Made by a program: the position numbers and the translations under genes. Source: Sphingomonadaceae bacterium (lineage in GTDB: Bacteria > Pseudomonadota > Alphaproteobacteria > Sphingomonadales > Sphingomonadaceae). Taken from it: 50,814 nt of DNA. This document shows, in pieces, positions 1 to 8,591 of the stretch (the first letter of the stretch is position 1; each line of letters opens with the position of its first letter). The stretch is taken from assembly GCA_019239915.1 (NCBI GenBank), contig JAFAZF010000008.1, positions 1 through 50,814 of the forward strand. Reading direction: 5' to 3'. The notes below the pieces were generated by a model. That model was not told the origin of the DNA. It did not search any database and saw only the letters and a program-made list of their open reading frames with translations.

Positions 1-2
1 CT

Positions 3-1148
3 GCGTACCGGGCCGGCCACGCCGGGCATCTGAGCTTCGACCAGCTCAAGGTCATGTCGGCCATCGAGACTTGCCGCACCGCCATCATGGGCGGGCACGT
101 CGAGGCCTGCACCGACTGCGGGCACCGGCGGGTCGCCTACAACAGCTGCCGCAACCGGCACTGCCCAAGGTGCCAGGGCGCGGCGGCACTCGCATGGCTC
201 GCCGAGCGCGAGGCCGACCTGCTGCCGGTCGGCTACTTCCACGTCGTCTTCACGCTGCCGGCCGAGGTCGCCGACATCGCCTTTCAGAACAAGGCGGCGG
301 TCTATGGCTTGCTGTTCCAGGCGGCGTCGGAGACGATGACGACCATCGCTGCGGACCCGAAGCATCTGGGTGCCCGCATCGGCATCACCGCCGTGCTCCA
401 CACCTGGGGCTCGGCGATGACCCACCACCCGCACATCCACATGATCGTGCCGGGCGGGGGCCTGTCGCCGGACGGGAGCCGCTGGATCTCGTCGCGCCCG
501 GCATTCCTGCTGCCGGTGCGGGTGCTGGGCAAGCTCTTCCGCCGCCTGTTCCTCACCCGGCTCATGGCGCTGCACGAGGCCGGGCGGCTCGCGTTCTACG
601 GCAGCATCGCGCATCTCGCTGACCGGCGCGCGTTCCTGCGTCACTTGGCTCCCGTCCGGAAGAAGCGCTGGGTGGTCTACGCCAAGCCGCCGTTCGCCGG
701 GCCGGAGGCGATGCTGGCCTATCTGTCGCGCTACACCCACCGCGTCGCCATCTCCAGCAGCCGGCTCCTCCACTTCGACGAGACCGGCGTCACCTTCCGC
801 TACAAGGACTATCGCCGCGCCGATGCCGACCGCCAGCAGGTCATGACGCTCGGGGCTGACGAGTTCATCCGCCGCTTCCTGCTTCACGTCCTGCCCAAGG
901 GCTTCCACCGCATCCGCCACTACGGGCTGCTCGCCGGCGCCACTCGCAAGGCTCGTCTCGACCACGTCCGCTGGCTGCTCGGTGTGGCACCAGCAACCAC
1001 CGACGATGCCACCGTGGCACCGGCGGATACGTGCCCGCCATGCCCATGCTGCGGCGGCCACATGATCGTCATCGAGACCTTCGAGCGCCAGCGTCAGCCC
1101 CGCGCGCCGCCAATGCCTGCGCTCCCGCCCGGGACGCACGCGCCGTGA
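3..1148 (+). CDS. IS91-family rolling-circle (Y2/HUH) transposase, 5'-truncated by window edge
   Basis: This is the transposase of an IS91-like element, which nicks and re-joins single-stranded DNA during rolling-circle transposition. The frame is open to the left edge, where residues such as AGHLSFDQLKVMSAIE are typical of the family upstream of the first ATG at 54, so the true start is outside the window. Counting from that ATG, a cysteine zinc-finger region lies at about residues 19-40 (CTDCG, then NRHCPRC). The HUH metal site HIH is at 127-129 and the catalytic tyrosine pair YLSRY at 223-227. The C-terminus is proline-rich, as in related copies. All catalytic elements are intact, so the protein may be active if the missing part is normal. 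Confidence 0.9.
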   Translation, partial: AYRAGHAGHLSFDQLKVMSAIETCRTAIMGGHVEACTDCGHRRVAYNSCRNRHCPRCQGAAALAWLAEREADLLPVGYFHVVFTLPAEVADIAFQNKAAVYGLLFQAASETMTTIAADPKHLGARIGITAVLHTWGSAMTHHPHIHMIVPGGGLSPDGSRWISSRPAFLLPVRVLGKLFRRLFLTRLMALHEAGRLAFYGSIAHLADRRAFLRHLAPVRKKRWVVYAKPPFAGPEAMLAYLSRYTHRVAISSSRLLHFDETGVTFRYKDYRRADADRQQVMTLGADEFIRRFLLHVLPKGFHRIRHYGLLAGATRKARLDHVRWLLGVAPATTDDATVAPADTCPPCPCCGGHMIVIETFERQRQPRAPPMPALPPGTHAP

Positions 1149-1387
1149 CCCGGCACGGCTCGATAGCGACAGCCTCCGCAGCGCCTGTGCTCGCGGAGCC
1201 GGCGTCGCCCGCGCCGCTCGTCACCAGCGACGCCGCCGGCGTTGGCAGAGGCCGGTCATCAACGCCGGCAGCCCTGCCATCGCCGCGCAGATCTCGACGG
1301 TCCTCATCGAAGGCCGCCCTCGAACCTTCTGCGTCGACAACCCCCAACGCAGCCTCAAAACCGAAAAACCCATAGGTCAGCGCTCGT

Positions 1388-1405
1388 GGCCCGCGGGTTC
1401 GGGCC
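1388..1405 (+). repeat. Candidate oriIS hairpin at the IS91 right end
   Basis: A perfect 6-bp stem GGCCCG/CGGGCC with a 6-nt loop CGGGTT sits two bases before a CAAG tetranucleotide. Rolling-circle IS91 origins carry such a hairpin close to the right terminus. No T-run follows, so a terminator is less likely. Confidence 0.45.
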
Positions 1406-1503
1406 TCCAAGACTTTCGTACGCCTGCCGGCATCCGAAACTCTTCAGGTTTGGCGACCGGCTGCTTTTATGCCGTGCAACTCGATAGCGGGCGTCAGGAG
1501 ATG

Positions 1504-1731
1504 TCAGATGTCATGCCGCCAGTAAGCCTTCGCTGCGAAGGTGATTTGGAGCAGGCAGACAACCGCGAACATAGCGCCCGCCATGCGGACGACGTGATCA
1601 TCGGGGTTATCGGACATGAGACTGTAGGCGATTACCAGCCACGCCGGAATGGCGACAATGATCGTCAGCGCCTTTACCCAGTAGGGCTGAACTGCCCAGT
1701 GCGACCGGTTGAGTTCGCGAAGGGGGTCCAT
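1504..1731 (-). CDS. Small two-helix membrane protein, function unknown
   Basis: A 75-aa protein with two predicted membrane helices, at about residues 19-39 (VKALTIIVAIPAWLVIAYSL) and 50-68 (MAGAMFAVVCLLQITFAAK), joined by a short acidic loop (SDNPDDH). The N-terminus MDPLRELNRSHW is amphipathic and probably cytoplasmic. A GAGGGAG ribosome-binding site lies only two bases before the ATG. I do not recognise the family. The clear hydrophobic pattern and plausible start support a real gene. It lies between the IS91 end and the radical SAM gene, separated from the latter by 160 bp. Confidence 0.6.
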   Translation of the reverse strand: MDPLRELNRSHWAVQPYWVKALTIIVAIPAWLVIAYSLMSDNPDDHVVRMAGAMFAVVCLLQITFAAKAYWRHDI

Positions 1732-1891
1732 TTCTCCCTCATATCACCGCGTCGGAACGGCCGCTATCGGGATCGGCAGATGTTGCTGGAGATGCCTGCA
1801 ACGGGGCGAAAGCCGCCGCGCCGATGCCGATGCGGTGCGCGCGCGTCGCTTCGATTCCGTTTCGTCGCGCGAAAATGTGGCGCAGCCGTCT

Positions 1892-3514
1892 TCACGCCAC
1901 TTCGAGCAGAGGCTCCGGAGCAAACGGTTGCGGTTCCTGCCATTCGCCGCGATCCATCGCGGCGAGGCGGTTGTCGACCATCTCGACCAGGTAGCGCGAG
2001 AAGGCGTAGAGGTGGGCGAACACCGCGATGGTGCGGAGCGCCGCGTCGATCGCCTTCGGATTGTGCTTCAGCACGTCGCGCAGCGTGCCCCAGAAATGGC
2101 GCGCGAGCTCGGGATGGCGCACGGTCATCATCCAAGCGAGCCGCAGCACGGTGCGCGCGTCCCTGAAGATGTTGCCGCGGAGGATCGCCTCGAGCCGGTA
2201 CATCGGCGGCCGCAGCATGCGGCTCATCGCGCGGACGCGGCCGAAATAGGCCTCCGGCGCATAGGCCGTAGCGACCACCTCGCGAAAATCGAGCAGCACC
2301 TCGCGGCGCGGCCGCAGCGTGACGAAATTGAGCCCGGCCGATCCCATATCGCCGGATTGCGTCATCGACTGGCGATAATGGTCGAACAGGCGGCCTTCCT
2401 TGCGCAGCCGGCGGGAAAGCTGCGTGTTCGGTAGCGCGGTGAGCAGCCCGATCGTGGCGATCGGGATAGAGGTATCGCGAATGCAGCCGGCCATCGAGCC
2501 CGCCATTCCGCCGGTTTCGGTATCGAAGCCGACGATGAAGCCCGCCGAGACATAGATGCCGGCGCCGTAGATGCGGTGGACGCTCTCGGCGATGCTGCGG
2601 CGGGTGTTCTGCTTCTTGGCGGTATGGACGAGCGTCGCCTCGTCCGGCGTCTCGATGCCGACGAACACCGAGCTGAAGTTGGCGCGCCGCATCATGCCGA
2701 GAAGCTCGTCGTCGTCCGAGAGGTTGAGCGAGGCTTCGGTGGTGAGGAAGAAGGGGTAGCCATGCGCCTTCTGCCAGGCGGCGAGTTCCGGCAGGAAGAC
2801 CTTCACCGCCTTCTTGTTGCCGATCAGATTGTCGTCGACGAAATCGAGCTGGCCGCGATAGCCGAGCGCGAAGAGGCGATCGAGCTCGGCAAGCATCTGC
2901 GGAGCAGTCTTGGTGCGCGGCGCGCGGCCGTACAGCTCGATGATGTCGCAGAACTCGCAGGTGAACGGACAGCCGCGCGAGAACTGGACGTTGATCCAGA
3001 GATAGTCGCGGAAGTTCAGGAGCTCGAAGCGGGGAATCGGGGTGGTGGTGACGTCCGCCGTGAACTTCTCGGCGGTGATGCGCCCACGACGCTCGCCGGC
3101 TTCCCAGAGCGCGACGAATTCGCCGATCACGCCCTCCGCCTCGCCGACGACGATGAAGTCCGCCTCGTCGTAGAGCTCGGGCGTGGATGTCGGCGCGGGG
3201 CCGCCGAGGCAGACCGGTATCCCGAGCCGCCGGCAACGCTCCATGATCGCGCGGATGTCCGGCTCCTGCGGCAGCATCCCACCAGTCATGACGAGGTCGA
3301 CCTCCGCGAGGTCGGCGTCGCCCAGCGGCACCACATTGTGATCGAGCAGGCGGACGTCCCAATGCCGCGGGAGCAGCGCCGCCAGCGTGATCAGCCCGAG
3401 CGGTGGCGCCAAAGCCTTTGCACCCTGCAGCTTGCAGGTCGCCTTGAAGCTCCAGAACGAATTGTCGTTGAACCGCGGCGAGATCAGCAGAACCCGCGTC
3501 TTCGGAAGGCGCAT
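1892..3514 (-). CDS. B12-binding-domain radical SAM protein (DUF4070 type, HpnP-like)
   Basis: A 540-aa enzyme with an N-terminal cobalamin-binding Rossmann domain (about residues 1-150) and a radical SAM TIM barrel carrying RGCPFTCEFCDI. The CxxxCxxC cluster ligands are C182, C186 and C189. The C-terminal part matches the DUF4070 region shared with hopanoid C-2 methylase HpnP and related enzymes. Such proteins usually transfer methyl groups to unreactive carbon, but the substrate here is unknown. I chose ATG 3514 because AGGGAG (complement of 3522-3527) lies 7 nt upstream; an in-frame ATG at 3565 would add 17 residues of basic, low-complexity sequence. No hopanoid genes are in the window, so hpnP is not assigned. 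Confidence 0.82.
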   Translation of the reverse strand: MRLPKTRVLLISPRFNDNSFWSFKATCKLQGAKALAPPLGLITLAALLPRHWDVRLLDHNVVPLGDADLAEVDLVMTGGMLPQEPDIRAIMERCRRLGIPVCLGGPAPTSTPELYDEADFIVVGEAEGVIGEFVALWEAGERRGRITAEKFTADVTTTPIPRFELLNFRDYLWINVQFSRGCPFTCEFCDIIELYGRAPRTKTAPQMLAELDRLFALGYRGQLDFVDDNLIGNKKAVKVFLPELAAWQKAHGYPFFLTTEASLNLSDDDELLGMMRRANFSSVFVGIETPDEATLVHTAKKQNTRRSIAESVHRIYGAGIYVSAGFIVGFDTETGGMAGSMAGCIRDTSIPIATIGLLTALPNTQLSRRLRKEGRLFDHYRQSMTQSGDMGSAGLNFVTLRPRREVLLDFREVVATAYAPEAYFGRVRAMSRMLRPPMYRLEAILRGNIFRDARTVLRLAWMMTVRHPELARHFWGTLRDVLKHNPKAIDAALRTIAVFAHLYAFSRYLVEMVDNRLAAMDRGEWQEPQPFAPEPLLEVA

Positions 3515-3642
3515 GCCTTTGCTCCCTGACGTCGACCCGCTGCGATTTTCTCGCTTTCGCGGCATTATGGGCGTTGCCGATCGGCTTGTCGATCAGCTTG
3601 CGGGATGCGGAGCGCTCAGGCCGGCAGCGAACTCAGCGCAGC

Positions 3643-3673
3643 AAAAAGCCGGCCCGGATCGCTCCGGGCCGGC
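3643..3673 (-). terminator. Rho-independent terminator of the hsp20 gene
   Basis: An 11-bp perfect stem (GCCGGCCCGGA at 3648-3658, TCCGGGCCGGC at 3663-3673) has a TCGC loop. On the minus strand it is followed by five T residues (AAAAA at 3643-3647). It starts 44 nt after the hsp20 stop codon and is the best-formed terminator in the window. Confidence 0.85.
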
Positions 3674-3717
3674 CTTGTGCGCGGCGGGGCGAGGCCCCGC
3701 CGTCACCATGCGATCGT

Positions 3718-4194
3718 TCAGGCCGCGATGCGGTCCTGCGACACCGGCGCTTCGATCACGTTGCCGCGATCCTCGGTCGCGCCGATCTCGATCTTGCGCG
3801 GCTTCTTGTGCTCGGGCACTTCGCGCTTCAGATCGATGTTGAGCAGCCCCGCCTCATAGGAGGCGCCGACCACCTTGATCGTATCGGCGAGCTGGAAGCG
3901 GCGCTCGAAGGCGCGCTTGGCGATGCCGCGATGGATGAATTCACGGGTGTCCTCGCCCGGCTCGCCGGCCTTGCCGACGACGATGAGGACGTTCTCCTGC
4001 ACGGTCAGATCGAGCTCGCTCTCCTTGAACCCGGCGACCGCCATCGAGATGCGATAGGCATCGTGGCCGACCTTCTCGATATTGTAGGGCGGATAGCTCT
4101 CGCCTTCGCCACGGGCGGCGAAATCGACGAGGCGGTTCAGGTTCTCGAAGCCGATCGAGGAACGGAGGAGGGGGGAAAAATCAAAGCTACGCAT
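3718..4194 (-). CDS. Small heat-shock protein, Hsp20/IbpA family
   Basis: A 158-aa alpha-crystallin-domain chaperone that holds unfolding proteins in the cytoplasm. The domain spans about residues 35-135, with YPPYNIEK at its start, IVVGKAG in the middle, and the conserved late motif GLLNIDLKREVPE. The N-terminus MRSFDFSPLLRSSIGFENL resembles that of IbpA. The gene stands alone, ends at a strong terminator, and has an A-GGGA ribosome-binding site 8 nt before the ATG that can be enclosed in a leader hairpin. A CTTGAAA heptamer (minus strand, 4321-4315) resembles a heat-shock sigma -35 element, but I see no convincing -10. Confidence 0.93.
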   Translation of the reverse strand: MRSFDFSPLLRSSIGFENLNRLVDFAARGEGESYPPYNIEKVGHDAYRISMAVAGFKESELDLTVQENVLIVVGKAGEPGEDTREFIHRGIAKRAFERRFQLADTIKVVGASYEAGLLNIDLKREVPEHKKPRKIEIGATEDRGNVIEAPVSQDRIAA

Positions 4195-4195
4195 G

Positions 4196-4223
4196 GTCTC
4201 AATCCCTATTGGCGATGTGAAAC
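4196..4223 (-). promoter_or_regulatory. Leader hairpin enclosing the hsp20 ribosome-binding site (possible RNA thermometer)
   Basis: On the minus strand GTTTCA (complement of 4218-4223) pairs with TGAGAC (4201-4196), and ATC (4216-4214) with GAT (4204-4202). There is one bulged base and a 9-nt loop. The AGGGA ribosome-binding site (complement of 4203-4207) lies within the inner stem and loop, and the hairpin ends one base before the ATG. Weak stems of this kind melt on heating in known RNA thermometers of small heat-shock genes. The ROSE consensus itself is not evident. Confidence 0.4.
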
Positions 4224-4406
4224 AATGCCCGCGGTGCGACCGCCGGACAGCGCGATCGCCGCCCCATCAGGCGACGGCGTTCGTGCGCCAGGGAGGTGGT
4301 GCGGAACTGTACGATTTCAAGACCATCCACAGGGTTGATGGTTAACCGGGACGGTTCACCTTCTTTTACAATTCCGGCGGTCACGGCGCTATGGCATCCC
4401 CGCCGG

Positions 4407-4895
4407 ATGGCGCGCGAGCAGGGGCGAGGGCAGGGTAGAGGCGCGGGCGGCGAGGCGCGGATCACCGCGCGGCTCGTCAACGCGCTCTACACGGAAGCGA
4501 TGCTGCTCGCCGATGACGCCCGCGCCTATTTCGACGAGCATGGCCGCGCCGAGCGCGAGGCGCTGCCGCCGATGCTGCGCGTGGGGTTCTCCTGCGAATC
4601 GCTCAAGGTGACGACGCGGCTGATGCACGTCATCGCCTGGTTGCTCACCCGCCGCGCGGTCGAGGCGGGCGAGCTCTCGGCCGAACAACTCGCCGATCCC
4701 GAGCGGCGGCTTGGCGAGGCGGCGCCGAGCGACGCGATCATGGTCGACGGATTGCCCGAGCATGCCCGGCAGCTGATCGCCGCGACGAGCGATCTCCACG
4801 CCCGCGTCCGCCGCCTCGACGACGAGATCGACCGCATCGGGCCGCCGCCGAGCCCAGCTCGGGACCTGATGCGGATGCTCGAACGGGCTTTCTAG
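4407..4895 (+). CDS. rcdA: RcdA-like protein (DUF1465), CtrA-degradation adaptor family
   Basis: A 162-aa, mostly helical protein of the DUF1465 family. In Caulobacter the family member RcdA is an adaptor that helps deliver the cell-cycle regulator CtrA to ClpXP. Recognisable parts are the N-terminal helix with [20 protein letters not shown], the central [19 protein letters not shown] and the C-terminal [10 protein letters not shown]. The ATG at 4407 gives the usual family length; upstream in-frame starts add low-complexity residues, and no strong ribosome-binding site separates the choices. It ends in a 4-bp tail-to-tail overlap with phhB. The exact role in this organism is inferred from family membership. 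Confidence 0.75.
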   Translation: MAREQGRGQGRGAGGEARITARLVNALYTEAMLLADDARAYFDEHGRAEREALPPMLRVGFSCESLKVTTRLMHVIAWLLTRRAVEAGELSAEQLADPERRLGEAAPSDAIMVDGLPEHARQLIAATSDLHARVRRLDDEIDRIGPPPSPARDLMRMLERAF

Positions 4896-5191
4896 GCGGA
4901 GGCCGCCAGCAGCGCGTCGATCGCCTGGGCCATCGCGACATCGCGCTTCGAAAGGCCGCCGGCGTCGTGGGTCGTCAGCCTGATCTCGACGCGGTTGTAG
5001 ACGTTCGACCATTCGGGATGATGGTCGGCCTTCTCGGCGATCAGCGCGACCCGCGTCATGAACCCGAACGCTTCGTTGAAGTCGGTGAAGCGCAGCGTGC
5101 GGCTGATCGCGGCGCCGCTCTCCTCGAGCGTCCAGTCGGGATGATCCTCGGCGAGCGCACGGCGTTCGGCTTCCGTCAGTTTGGCGATCAT
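4892..5191 (-). CDS. phhB: Pterin-4a-carbinolamine dehydratase
   Basis: A 99-aa enzyme that dehydrates 4a-hydroxytetrahydrobiopterin, recycling the pterin cofactor of aromatic amino acid hydroxylases; the family also has a minor folate-related role. The signature [18 protein letters not shown] followed by [13 protein letters not shown] carries the active-site His-His pair and the later His and Asp. Length is normal for the family. The gene is convergent with the RcdA-like gene, overlapping by 4 bp, and no phenylalanine hydroxylase is in the window. Confidence 0.93.
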   Translation of the reverse strand: MIAKLTEAERRALAEDHPDWTLEESGAAISRTLRFTDFNEAFGFMTRVALIAEKADHHPEWSNVYNRVEIRLTTHDAGGLSKRDVAMAQAIDALLAASA

Positions 5192-5223
5192 GCCCCGAAG
5201 CTAGCGCGCGCCGTGGTCGCCGA

Positions 5224-7560
5224 TCAACCCGCCGCGCGCTGTTCCCAGCGCGTGCCGACGAGCTCGGTCGCGCGTTCGAAGGGCAGCGGCCGGCCGAACA
5301 GATAGCCTTGGATCTGGTGGCAGCCGAGCTCGGCCATGCGACGATAATCCTCGTGGCTTTCGACGCCCTCGGCGGTGATCGTCATCTGGAAGCAGTTGGC
5401 GAGCGTGACGATCGCCTGGATGATCGAGACCGTCTCGGGACGCGTCGCGGCGCCGCGGACGAAGCTGCCGTCGATCTTGAGCTTGTTGAAGATCGTGCGG
5501 TTGAGATAGCCGAGCGACGAATAGCCGGTGCCGAAATCGTCGAGCGCGATCCGGACGCCGAGCGCGCGAAGGCGCTTGAGCACGTCGAGCGTGGCCGTCG
5601 AGTCGTTGAGGAACACCGACTCGGTGACCTCGAGCTCGAGCCGGTTGGCGGCGAGCCGCGATTTCGCAAGCGCATCGCCGATCATGCCGGGCAGTCCGGG
5701 CGCGAGCAGCTGCAGTGGCGAGAGGTTGACCGCGACCGTGATCGGTTCGGGCCAGCTCGCGGCATCGCGGCAGGCGGTGCGCACGACCCACTCGCCGATG
5801 TCGCCGATCAATCCGGCTTCCTCGGCGACCGGCACGAATACGGTCGGCGAGACGAAGCCGCGCCCGGGATGCTGCCAGCGCAGCAGCGCCTCGAAGCCGG
5901 TGACCTCCTGCGTCTGCGCGTCGACGAGCGGCTGGTAGAGCAGGCGGAACTGATTGCCCTTGAGCGCATCGGCAAGATCGGTCTCGAGGCGGACGCGATC
6001 CTCCGCCTCCTGCGCCAGGCGGGGATCGAAGGTGCGGCAGGTGCCGCGCCCCTGCGCCTTGGCATCGTAGAGCGCGAGATCGGCCTTCTTGAGCAGATCG
6101 TCGACGCTGTTGCCGTCGATCGGGCCGAAGGCGCAGCCGATCGAAAGCCCGATCCGCACCGAGACGGCGTCGAGCGCATAGGGTTCGGTCACGCGTGCGA
6201 TCAGCCGATCGGCAAGCTCGAACACGCGCTTGCGGCTCTGCGCGTCGCCGAGCACGATCGCGAACTCGTCGCCGCCGAGGCGGCCGACGATGCCCTGATC
6301 GCCGACGGTCTCGACGAGGCGCTGCGCGACTGTCTGCAGCACCGCGTCCCCCTGCGGATGGCCGAACGTGTCGTTGACCGGCTTGAAGCCGTCGAGATCG
6401 AGGAAGAGGATCGCGCACGGCACGTTGTTCGCTTGCGCCTGCTCCAGCGCCTGGCCGAGCAACTCGCGGATATGGAGTCGGTTGGGCAGGCCGGTAAGCA
6501 CGTCGAGCCGGGCGAGGTTGCGCAGTCGGCGTTCGGAGCTGCGCGTCTCGGTGATGTCGGTGGCGGTGCCGCGAAAGCCGCGGAACTGGCCGGAGCGATC
6601 GTGGATGGCGTTGCCGGCGATCGCCAGCCAGCGCCGCGCGCCGGCGCTCGACAGCTCGATGTCGACGCTGTCGAATCCGGCCTGCGCGAGCATCGCTTCG
6701 CCGAGCGCGGTGCTGCCGCCGAACAGCGCCGGCAGCGGCTGCCCGATCAGATTGCTCGTCGGCTTGTTGAGCAGCATCGCGATCTGCGGGCTGACGTAGT
6801 GGAGGCGGTTGGCCTCGTCGGTCTGCCACAGCCAACTCGTGCCGTGCTCCTCATATTCGTGCATCAGGCTCGAGAGCATCTGGCTCTGGCGGAGTTCCTC
6901 GCTAGCGCGGCGGATCTGCTTGTCGGCGAGCCCGGCGAAGCGGCGCACCACCGCCAGCACGAAGGCCGCGTCGAACACGAGCAGCGTGCCCTCGGCGATT
7001 GCGAACTTCGACGCGCCGCTCATCCACAGCGCAGCGGCGAGGCCGACGCTCAGCGTCAGCGCCCAGGCGCTGGCGGCGAGCGGCGCAACCGCGATCGCGA
7101 GGGCGCCGCACAGCATCGCGCTGATCGCGCCGGCAAGCAGCACGCGGATCTCGGGGATCTGGTCGGCGAAGACGGCGGCGGGGATCGAGACCCAGATCGC
7201 CGCCGCTATCGCGACGCCGATGCTGGATTCGACGATCACGATTGCCGAGGCGGGGCGCGCGATATGCTCGAAAGCGGTCGCCTGGAGGCGACGCATCGCC
7301 AGCCAGTTGAACGCGACCACCAGGATCGTCCACGATGCCAGGATCGGCATCGCGACGCGCCCCGAGAGCACGAGCGTGATGACAAATGCCGAGAGCGTGC
7401 TCGCGGCCGCGAGCAGCGGCGCGAACTCGGCGAGCGCTTCGATCTGAAGGTTGCGCATCTGGTGCACGTGCGACACCGCCGGCGCGGCGCTCTGGGCGGC
7501 GTCGGCCGTGTCGCTGAGCAGGGCGCGCTTGCGCGCGCTCAGAGCCGGTGAATAGAACAT
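5224..7560 (-). CDS. Membrane-bound PAS-GGDEF-EAL cyclic-di-GMP turnover protein
   Basis: A 778-aa signalling protein. Residues about 40-215 hold several hydrophobic segments that form a membrane sensor region. A PAS domain follows at about 220-345, then GGDEF (about 346-512) with intact RLGGDEF at 429-433, and EAL (about 515-765) with GFEALLRW (EAL at 557-559) and DDFGTGYSSLGYL. Both catalytic signatures are present, so it could both make and degrade cyclic di-GMP. The RxxD inhibitory site that normally lies five residues before GGDEF is absent (GDQG instead), so product inhibition of the cyclase is unlikely. The ligand and dominant activity are unknown. It is transcribed alone, divergent from the epimerase gene. 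Confidence 0.93.
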   Translation of the reverse strand: MFYSPALSARKRALLSDTADAAQSAAPAVSHVHQMRNLQIEALAEFAPLLAAASTLSAFVITLVLSGRVAMPILASWTILVVAFNWLAMRRLQATAFEHIARPASAIVIVESSIGVAIAAAIWVSIPAAVFADQIPEIRVLLAGAISAMLCGALAIAVAPLAASAWALTLSVGLAAALWMSGASKFAIAEGTLLVFDAAFVLAVVRRFAGLADKQIRRASEELRQSQMLSSLMHEYEEHGTSWLWQTDEANRLHYVSPQIAMLLNKPTSNLIGQPLPALFGGSTALGEAMLAQAGFDSVDIELSSAGARRWLAIAGNAIHDRSGQFRGFRGTATDITETRSSERRLRNLARLDVLTGLPNRLHIRELLGQALEQAQANNVPCAILFLDLDGFKPVNDTFGHPQGDAVLQTVAQRLVETVGDQGIVGRLGGDEFAIVLGDAQSRKRVFELADRLIARVTEPYALDAVSVRIGLSIGCAFGPIDGNSVDDLLKKADLALYDAKAQGRGTCRTFDPRLAQEAEDRVRLETDLADALKGNQFRLLYQPLVDAQTQEVTGFEALLRWQHPGRGFVSPTVFVPVAEEAGLIGDIGEWVVRTACRDAASWPEPITVAVNLSPLQLLAPGLPGMIGDALAKSRLAANRLELEVTESVFLNDSTATLDVLKRLRALGVRIALDDFGTGYSSLGYLNRTIFNKLKIDGSFVRGAATRPETVSIIQAIVTLANCFQMTITAEGVESHEDYRRMAELGCHQIQGYLFGRPLPFERATELVGTRWEQRAAG

Positions 7561-7665
7561 CGTCCTCTGCTTTGCCCCGGTACGCGGCTATCTCTAGGCG
7601 ATCAGGTTTGCCGAGCGGTTAAGATTGAACCGGCCGGTGGGGCGGAAAGAGGTGAAATCGTTGCA

Positions 7666-8553
7666 ATGCAGGATGATATCGTCTCGATCGCTGCCGGCGG
7701 CCTCTCTGCCGAGATCGCCTGCCTGGGCGCGGAGCTGCAGCGGCTCACGCATGCCGGTCATGGCGAGCTGCTGTGGGATGGCGATGCTGCATTCTGGACC
7801 GGGCGCGCGCCGGTGCTGTTCCCGATCGTCGGCGCGCTGAAGAACGATCGTTATCGCTACGGCGGCCGCGAGTACGCGCTGCCGAAACACGGCTTCGCGC
7901 GCCGCAAGCGCTGGACGCCGGTCCGCACAGACGCTGCGTGCGCGACCTTTCGCCTGGAAGACGATCAGGAAACCCGCCTTGCCTATCCCTTCGCGTTCCG
8001 GCTCGAGCTCGAATTCGCACTCGACGAAGCCGGGCTCGCGCTGATCGCGACGCTCGCAAACCGGGGCGACGTGCCGATGCCGGCCAGCTTCGGTTTCCAC
8101 CCGGCACTGCGCTGGCCGCTGCCCTACGGCGCCGATCGGGCGGCGCATATCGTCCGCTTCGATGCGGCTGAGCCAGCGCCCATCCGGCGCATCGACGCCG
8201 CCGGGCTGCTCCGCCCCGATCCGCTGCCGACGCCCGTCGAGGGTCGCGACCTGCGGCTCCGCGACGATCTGTTCGTCGACGACGCGCTCATATTCGATCG
8301 ATTGCAGAGCCGCGGGCTGCTCTACGGCGCGCCGGGCCACGCCGGGCTGCGCGTCGAATTCACCGACATGCCGGAGCTCGGCATCTGGACGAAGCCGGGC
8401 GCCGGCTATGTCTGCATCGAACCATGGCACGGTCATGCCGATCCCGAGGGCTTCGCCGGCGACATCTTCGAGAAGCCGGGAATTGTCCGCGTCGCGCCGG
8501 GTGAGCAGCGCCGGTTTGCGATGCGGATCGCGCTGGCGACGGCGATCGACTGA
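7666..8553 (+). CDS. Aldose 1-epimerase family protein (GalM/LacX-like)
   Basis: A 295-aa protein of the galactose-mutarotase superfamily, which interconverts alpha and beta anomers of sugars or sugar phosphates. Family features include LLWDGDAAFWTGRAPVLFPIVG near residues 35-56, the KHGFAR motif carrying an active-site His, FGFHPALRWPL with the second His, and a C-terminal IEPWHGHAD. It resembles the shorter LacX/YeaD-like branch more than true GalM, so the substrate is uncertain. The next gene starts 38 nt downstream on the same strand. Confidence 0.88.
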   Translation: MQDDIVSIAAGGLSAEIACLGAELQRLTHAGHGELLWDGDAAFWTGRAPVLFPIVGALKNDRYRYGGREYALPKHGFARRKRWTPVRTDAACATFRLEDDQETRLAYPFAFRLELEFALDEAGLALIATLANRGDVPMPASFGFHPALRWPLPYGADRAAHIVRFDAAEPAPIRRIDAAGLLRPDPLPTPVEGRDLRLRDDLFVDDALIFDRLQSRGLLYGAPGHAGLRVEFTDMPELGIWTKPGAGYVCIEPWHGHADPEGFAGDIFEKPGIVRVAPGEQRRFAMRIALATAID

Positions 8554-8591
8554 GATTGCGCGGCGCCGCGCGAAGGCGCAGAGCGCTGTCC

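Larger units (their letters stand above)
1..1407 (+). mobile_element. IS91-family insertion sequence, right-hand part (left end outside window)
   Basis: The element holds a Y2/HUH transposase frame open from the window edge, then about 260 bp of non-coding tail. A perfect 6-bp inverted repeat (GGCCCG at 1388-1393, CGGGCC at 1400-1405) lies near the proposed end. It is followed by TC and then CAAG at 1408-1411. IS91 elements are known to insert with the oriIS end next to GAAC or CAAG, so I place the end at about 1407. That boundary is inferred, as no empty site is available for comparison. The 96 nt between 1408 and the next gene show no coding signal. Confidence 0.6.

Noticed and set aside
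1764-3362. Second long minus-strand frame overlapping the radical SAM gene
   Set aside because: Arg/Pro-rich translation in another phase of the same strand; the B12/radical SAM frame has the real motifs.
4280-4321. Heat-shock sigma promoter before hsp20 (CTTGAAA)
   Set aside because: The -35-like heptamer is perfect but no acceptable -10 follows at the right distance, so it is mentioned only with the gene.
5308-7551. Long open plus-strand frame opposite the GGDEF/EAL gene
   Set aside because: Its product is Arg/Glu/Ala-rich without any domain, while the minus strand encodes clear GGDEF and EAL motifs.
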